Source of the DNA: Palsa-504 sp963769715
Lineage (GTDB): Bacteria > Actinomycetota > Actinomycetes > Streptosporangiales > Streptosporangiaceae
Length of the DNA stretch: 64,000 nt
Direction: 5' to 3'
Assembly: GCA_963769715.1 (NCBI GenBank)
Contig: CAVYNE010000050.1
Span: forward strand, 1-64,000
The notes under the pieces are model-generated. The model was given only the letters and a program-made list of their open reading frames with translations. It was not told where the DNA came from and searched no databases. Positions within the stretch are counted from its first letter, which is position 1. Each line of letters begins with the position of its first letter. Positions 60,107 through 64,000 of the stretch are shown in pieces. The translations under genes and the position numbers were made by a program.

Positions 60107-61051
60107 AAACAACTCTGATCGCCGCGGCGGGGGCTACCGTAGCGGCAGCCGTGACGGCGGGCGTGCTGGTGTCGGCGAGTGCTAGCGCGCCCGCTGCCGC
60201 CAGCTACCGCCCGGCATGTACCTCTACACCGGGAACGGCAACCTGGTCCCGGTGGAGCTGGCCGGGAACCCCAGTTCTGACCCGCCTGAGATCCGTGCAG
60301 GCGTTCACGGGATTTACCCGCATCGACGCACCCGACCCGCTCGACCGCGAGGCCGTCCCGCGCGCCCCGATCAGCCGTGACCGGCCGACCTGGTGGACTC
60401 CTGACGTAGAGAGTTATTTCATGCAATGCCAGGGTGGTGATCAAGGTGGCGAACCAGTCCGCGATCACGGCTGTGACGGGACCGGCGCCGGGGCGGACAA
60501 GACGATGTTGCGCGGATCGCCTGGCAGCCATTTCACCAGCGGAAGCAACCGGTTCAGACCCTGCGCCGGGGCAGCGGCCGACGTTCCGGGTGGCCGAGGT
60601 AGGAAAGAACAACCCCGCCGTCATCGAGCACTGGAACGGCACCCAGTGGAGCATCGTCTCGCTGCCGGTCAGCGGGACCCTGCACAGCCTCAGCGCGGTG
60701 TCGGCCAACGACGTGTGGGCCGCCGGCAACGACGGGCTCATCCTGAACTGGAACGGCACCCAGTGGAGCCAGGTCGCCAACCCCGCCGGCCAGGGCGCGG
60801 CCCTGGAAGGCGTGGACGCGCTCAGCGCCAACGACGTCTGGGCCATCAACCTACTCGGCACCGTGACCGAGCAGTGGAACGGTACCCAGTGGACGGCCGT
60901 GCCCCCCGCCAGCGCGCTGCCCGCCGGCTTCAGGGTCGCCGGCGGTTCCGGGACCGGCGGCAGCCTGTCCGGCCTGACGGGCGGCCCGCTGTTCGCCGTC
61001 GGCAACAACGGGGACAACGAGACCACGATCCTGCAGCAGCCCCAGCCGTAA
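60107..61051 (+). pseudogene. Secreted beta-propeller-like repeat protein, 5' part damaged
   Basis: A signal-like frame (TLIAAAGATVAAAVTAGVLV SASAS) near 60115-60200 is disconnected from the start by a TGA. From about 60590 an open frame carries repeats: EHWNGTQWSIVSLP, SANDVWAAGNDGLILNWNGT, QWSQVANPAG, SANDVWAINLLGTVTEQWNG TQWTAVPPA. The alternation 'xxWNGTQW ... SANDVWA' is a kelch/propeller-type blade. The end, FAVGNNGDNETTILQQPQP, is natural and is followed by a strong hairpin. Probably once an exported protein downstream of the lipoprotein. Confidence 0.55.
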
Positions 61052-61056
61052 CCCGC

Positions 61057-61088
61057 GCCGTCAGCCCCGGCCGGCCGGGGCTGACGGC
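61057..61088. terminator. 32-bp perfect palindrome terminator
   Basis: A perfect inverted repeat with half-site GCCGTCAGCCCCGGCC, centred between 61072 and 61073 and starting 6 bases after the propeller gene stop. Very stable GC hairpin without U-run. Confidence 0.75.
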
Positions 61089-61221
61089 CCTCTGGATCAG
61101 CGACCGCGACGCCCTGTCAACAGTGCTGAGCACGACGGGCCGCTTGTGAGGGTTTGCGGAACTGGCAGCGCTGACCGCTCAACGCTTACGTCCCGGACCG
61201 CCCGACAGCGAGGAGGCATGT

Positions 61222-61330
61222 AGCTCATGTCGTGGGCCGCGGCGAGGGCCTTGAGCACTTCCAGGACGTCAGCCAGTTCCGATGCCAGTTGCCCGTCCGG
61301 TGCGGCCCGCGCTTCGCGGGCTTCACGACG
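61222..61330 (-). pseudogene. Pyrophosphohydrolase (MazG/HisE-like) fragment
   Basis: Minus strand: EAREARAAPDGQLASELADV then LEVLKALAAAHDMSYM. 'ELADVLEVLxALAAAHG' is the metal-binding helix pair of phosphoribosyl-ATP-pyrophosphohydrolase-like NTP cleaners. The start and C-terminus are absent. The rest of 61089-61650 shows no gene. Confidence 0.5.
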
Positions 61331-61650
61331 GCGACGCGGCCCCGCCGTCGATCGTCCAGCTCATGCTCGTTCCTCCTCGTTTCCCGGGGCTGTAGCAGCC
61401 TCGCCCACCTGGTGCAGCGCCAGGTCCCGGCGCCCGGGACTGCAACCGTCGATTGACGCGCTCCCCGAGCTGGACACCCGCAGCGCGCTGACCGAGCCCG
61501 GCGGCGCGACGAGCAGTTGTGACCCTGGAGTCATGCAGAGCAGCGGGACCGCTGTGGACGAGGCACGCTTGTTGTCACTGATGAGGCAGCGAACTTGTCA
61601 CCGTGGTTACAGTTTGCCGGGTTGGCCCCGATCCCAGGGAAGGAGCCATC

Positions 61651-62454
61651 GTGACGGCTGGGCATACCGCAATCGTGACGGGCGCTAACCACGGCATCGG
61701 CGCGGCGACCGCGCAAGCTCTGGCCCGCCGCGGGTGCGCGGTCCTCTGCACATTCTTGCGAGTCGACGACCCGGCCGATCCCGGAACCCCGCAGGCATAC
61801 CGGGATCACCGCGCGCAGGACGCCGCGGCAGTCGTCGCCCGCATCCGGGAAGACGGCGGTCGGGCAGCCGCCGTCGAGGCCGACCTGTCCGACCCGGCCG
61901 CCCCCGCGCTGCTGTTCGACACCACCGAAGAGCAACTCGGCCCGGCCGACATCCTGGTCAACAACGCGACCGGGTGGCTGGCCGACACCTTCGCGCCGAC
62001 CCTGGCCGACCGGCTCGGCAGGTCCCTCCAGCCGGTGACCGCCACGACATGGACCCGCCAGTTCGCCGTTGACGCGATGGGCGCCGCCCTGATGATCAGC
62101 GAGTTCGCGCGCCGCCACATCGCGCGCCAGGCGACCTGGGGCCGGATCATCGGCCTGACCTCAGGCGGCGACCTCGGCTTCCCGGAAGAAGTCTCCTACG
62201 GAGCCGCCAAGGCCGCCCAGGTGAACTACACGATGTCCGCCGCGCTCGAACTCGGCCCGTTCGGGGTCACCGCCAACATGGTGCACCCGCCCGTCACCGA
62301 CACCGGCTGGATCACCAGCGCCGTCCGGCAGCACGTTGCCGCCAGCCCCTCGCTCATCCACATCGCCAGCCCCAACGAGGTCGCAGAGGTTATCGCCTAC
62401 CTCGCCTCCGACGCGGCCGCCCTGATCACCGCGAACGTGATCACGCTCCGGTAA
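61651..62454 (+). CDS. SDR family oxidoreductase
   Basis: A 267-residue SDR: TAIVTGANHGIGAATAQALA, NNATGWLADTFAPTLADRLG (NNAT instead of NNAG), the serine strand GRIIGLTSGGDLGFPEEVSY with catalytic Tyr and GAAKAAQVNYTMSAALELG. The end IAYLASDAAALITANVITLR is typical of the 3-ketoacyl-ACP-reductase-like group. AAGGAG lies 8 bases before the GTG at 61651. It stands alone between relics. Substrate unknown. Confidence 0.9.
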   Translation: MTAGHTAIVTGANHGIGAATAQALARRGCAVLCTFLRVDDPADPGTPQAYRDHRAQDAAAVVARIREDGGRAAAVEADLSDPAAPALLFDTTEEQLGPADILVNNATGWLADTFAPTLADRLGRSLQPVTATTWTRQFAVDAMGAALMISEFARRHIARQATWGRIIGLTSGGDLGFPEEVSYGAAKAAQVNYTMSAALELGPFGVTANMVHPPVTDTGWITSAVRQHVAASPSLIHIASPNEVAEVIAYLASDAAALITANVITLR

Positions 62455-62551
62455 GCCCCGGCTCCCTTCAACTAACACAGCGCTTCCGCTGCCGGCCGCG
62501 TCCTGGTCTGAGCGACGCTGGAGCGTTCGGACGTCACGCCTTCCGGCAGGC

Positions 62552-64000
62552 TCAGCCGCCCGTCTCCCAGGCCCGGCACAGGGCGTTCGCCAGGACCATC
62601 TGGTGCGGGGTCCGGCAGGACACCCGGATGAGATCCGGACTGGCCACGATGATGGCCAGGGCACTGGCCCGTGAGGTCGCGACGTTGAGCCGGTGCGGGT
62701 CGTAGAGGAACTCCAGGCCGCGCGGCGCCTCGTCCGCCGACGAGGTCGCCATCGAGTAGATGACCGCCGGAGCCTCCTGTCCCTGGAACTTGTCCACGGT
62801 CCCGACCCGGAACCCCGTCTGGCCGCTGGCGGTCAGCGTTGTTTGGATGGCCCTGATCTGCGCGTTGTAGGGCGTGACGATGAGGATGTCCGTGGGTTCC
62901 ATGGACCGTTCGGTCCCATTCTTGTCGTGCCAGGTCCGGCCGGTAAGCTGCGCCGCTAGCCGCGCCACCTCGCGGGCCTCTTCCGGCGAGGAGTTGGTGT
63001 TGCCCTGGTGCGGCACCTCGACCAGGCGCAGGCCGGACGCCCAGCCCAGGATTTCCTGGCGGCCCAGCCCGTCGACCCCGTCCAGCTTGCCGTCGTAGAA
63101 CGCCGCCGAGGTGTACCGGCACAGGTCCGGGTGCATCCGCCAGGTCTGGTCGAGCAGCAGCCCGGCGGCCGCCGGCATCGTCGCCCGGTCGCCCAGGATG
63201 TGCTCGAGCGCGGAGGCGCCCGCTCCGGGCGGGTGCGTGGCGTGACTCGGCTGGGCGAGCTGCTGCGGGTCGCCGAGCAGCACCAGGTTCCGCGCCGCCC
63301 CGGCCACCGCCAGCACTCCTGCCAGCGACAGCTGGCCCGCTTCGTCGACGAACAAGGTGTCCACGCTGTCCGCCAGCCCTGCCCGCGCCCATAGCCAGGC
63401 CGTCCCCGCGGCCACGTCCAGCTCGCCGTCCCGCACGGCCTTCTCGAGCTGTTCGTTGCTCATCCCCGCGGCGTCCCGATGCCGGTGCGGGTTGTCGCGG
63501 TCCGCCCGCTGGCCGATCCGGGGTATCCCGGTTCCGCGCCACCTCGCGTGCTCGTACACGGTGTCGATGAGGTGGCAGATGACCGCGTGCGAGGGCCCGG
63601 TGATGCCGACCGTGCGGCCGTGCGCGATGAGCTCGAGGATCTGTTCGGCCGCGGTGTACGTCTTCCCGGTCCCCGGCGGTCCCTGCATGGGCAGGTAGGA
63701 GCGGCGGAGCGAGGTCGCGAGCCGGACCGCGGCGACGCTGGCCGTCTCGCCCTCGGCCCGCAGCGAGCCGGCCGGATCGCTCCCGTCATCGGGCGGGCGG
63801 CGCAGCAGCAGCGCGGTCGCCGCGTCCGCTCCGCCGACCCCTGCGCGCACCACCCGGTCACCGAGATCTCGCAGCCGGTCCCGCTGCTCCCAGGTCCTGG
63901 GCGGCCCCGCCTCGACCAGGGCCGCGGGCCACGGCCCGGAGTAGGCGCTGCCCATCTTCAGGTCGATCGTCCCGCGCGCGTCGTCCACGTCGCAGACTGT
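62552..64000 (-). CDS. TM0106-family RecB-like nuclease / SF1 helicase, C-terminal helicase half (5' end outside window)
   Basis: The frame is open to the right edge; about 480 residues are visible, all helicase. Motifs in order: LPMQGPPGTGKTYTAAEQIL (Walker A), TVGITGPSHAVICHLIDTVY, DTLFVDEAGQLSLAGVLAVA (DEAG box), NLVLLGDPQQLAQPSHATHP (motif III), LDQTWRMHPDLCRYTSAAFY (motif IV), TDILIVTPYNAQIRAIQTTL, VGTVDKFQGQEAPAVIYSMA (motif V) and DPHRLNVATSRASALAIIVA (motif VI). TM0106 proteins join an N-terminal Cas4/RecB-type nuclease to this Dna2/Upf1-like helicase; the role is poorly known. All motifs look intact. Fragments of the same family lie at 1360, 4660, 21832 and 26768. Confidence 0.9.
   Translation of the reverse strand, partial: TVCDVDDARGTIDLKMGSAYSGPWPAALVEAGPPRTWEQRDRLRDLGDRVVRAGVGGADAATALLLRRPPDDGSDPAGSLRAEGETASVAAVRLATSLRRSYLPMQGPPGTGKTYTAAEQILELIAHGRTVGITGPSHAVICHLIDTVYEHARWRGTGIPRIGQRADRDNPHRHRDAAGMSNEQLEKAVRDGELDVAAGTAWLWARAGLADSVDTLFVDEAGQLSLAGVLAVAGAARNLVLLGDPQQLAQPSHATHPPGAGASALEHILGDRATMPAAAGLLLDQTWRMHPDLCRYTSAAFYDGKLDGVDGLGRQEILGWASGLRLVEVPHQGNTNSSPEEAREVARLAAQLTGRTWHDKNGTERSMEPTDILIVTPYNAQIRAIQTTLTASGQTGFRVGTVDKFQGQEAPAVIYSMATSSADEAPRGLEFLYDPHRLNVATSRASALAIIVASPDLIRVSCRTPHQMVLANALCRAWETGG

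Overview
The window is GC-rich throughout. It has GTG and occasional TTG starts, strong GGAGG-type ribosome sites next to apparently leaderless genes, and actinobacterial families: a deazaflavin (F420) Ddn-like protein, MmyB-type XRE regulators, DUF5753 fragments, a mycothiol-linked MDMPI/TIGR03086 relic, a GNAT-acyl-CoA-synthetase Pat protein and a TM0106-type nuclease-helicase. It therefore looks like the chromosome of a soil-type high-GC actinomycete. I cannot name the species. I saw no rRNA, tRNA or CRISPR array.

Layout: 1-6.4 kb holds a cell-surface HYDIN-like fragment, DUF899 and SDR genes, an ECF sigma factor and an SDR-TetR operon. 6.4-14.5 kb has a methyltransferase, a hydrolase, an XRE regulator, a Ser/Thr receptor kinase and several relics. 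14.5-28.2 kb carries a DinB protein, PhaB, two MarR regulators, an SRPBCC protein, an SGNH esterase, a membrane glycosyltransferase, a PHB depolymerase with its CopG-type regulator, a secreted GH3 glucosidase and a cyclase. 28.2-31.7 kb is a toxin-antitoxin cluster (BrnTA, VapBC, Phd-PIN), partly broken. 31.8-47.2 kb is rich in one-component regulators placed next to their likely targets (ArsR/AHSA1, MarR, MmyB, two DHA2 exporters). 47.5-52.1 kb has VapBC, a GRP sugar transporter divergent from a ROK regulator, and Phd/RelE. 52-64 kb has a flavin amine oxidase with one frameshift, an ABC1 kinase, an IS5-type element, a degraded conjugation gene, degraded secreted proteins, an SDR and the C-terminal half of a TM0106 nuclease-helicase.

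The most striking property is decay. About thirty gene relics lie between intact genes. Several are internal-deletion derivatives, with the start and end of a gene joined and the middle missing. Fragments of the TM0106 nuclease-helicase family occur at five places. Two of them, at 1.4 kb and 26.8 kb, are the two sides of one interrupted reading frame and share an identical 37-bp palindromic repeat, so the 25 kb between them behaves like a segment inserted into, or recombined out of, such a gene.

Regulation is unusually readable. Inverted repeats sit on promoters or start codons of the SDR-TetR, MarR, CopG-depolymerase, ArsR-AHSA1, divergent MFS/ArsR, ROK and toxin-antitoxin units, and several transcripts appear leaderless.
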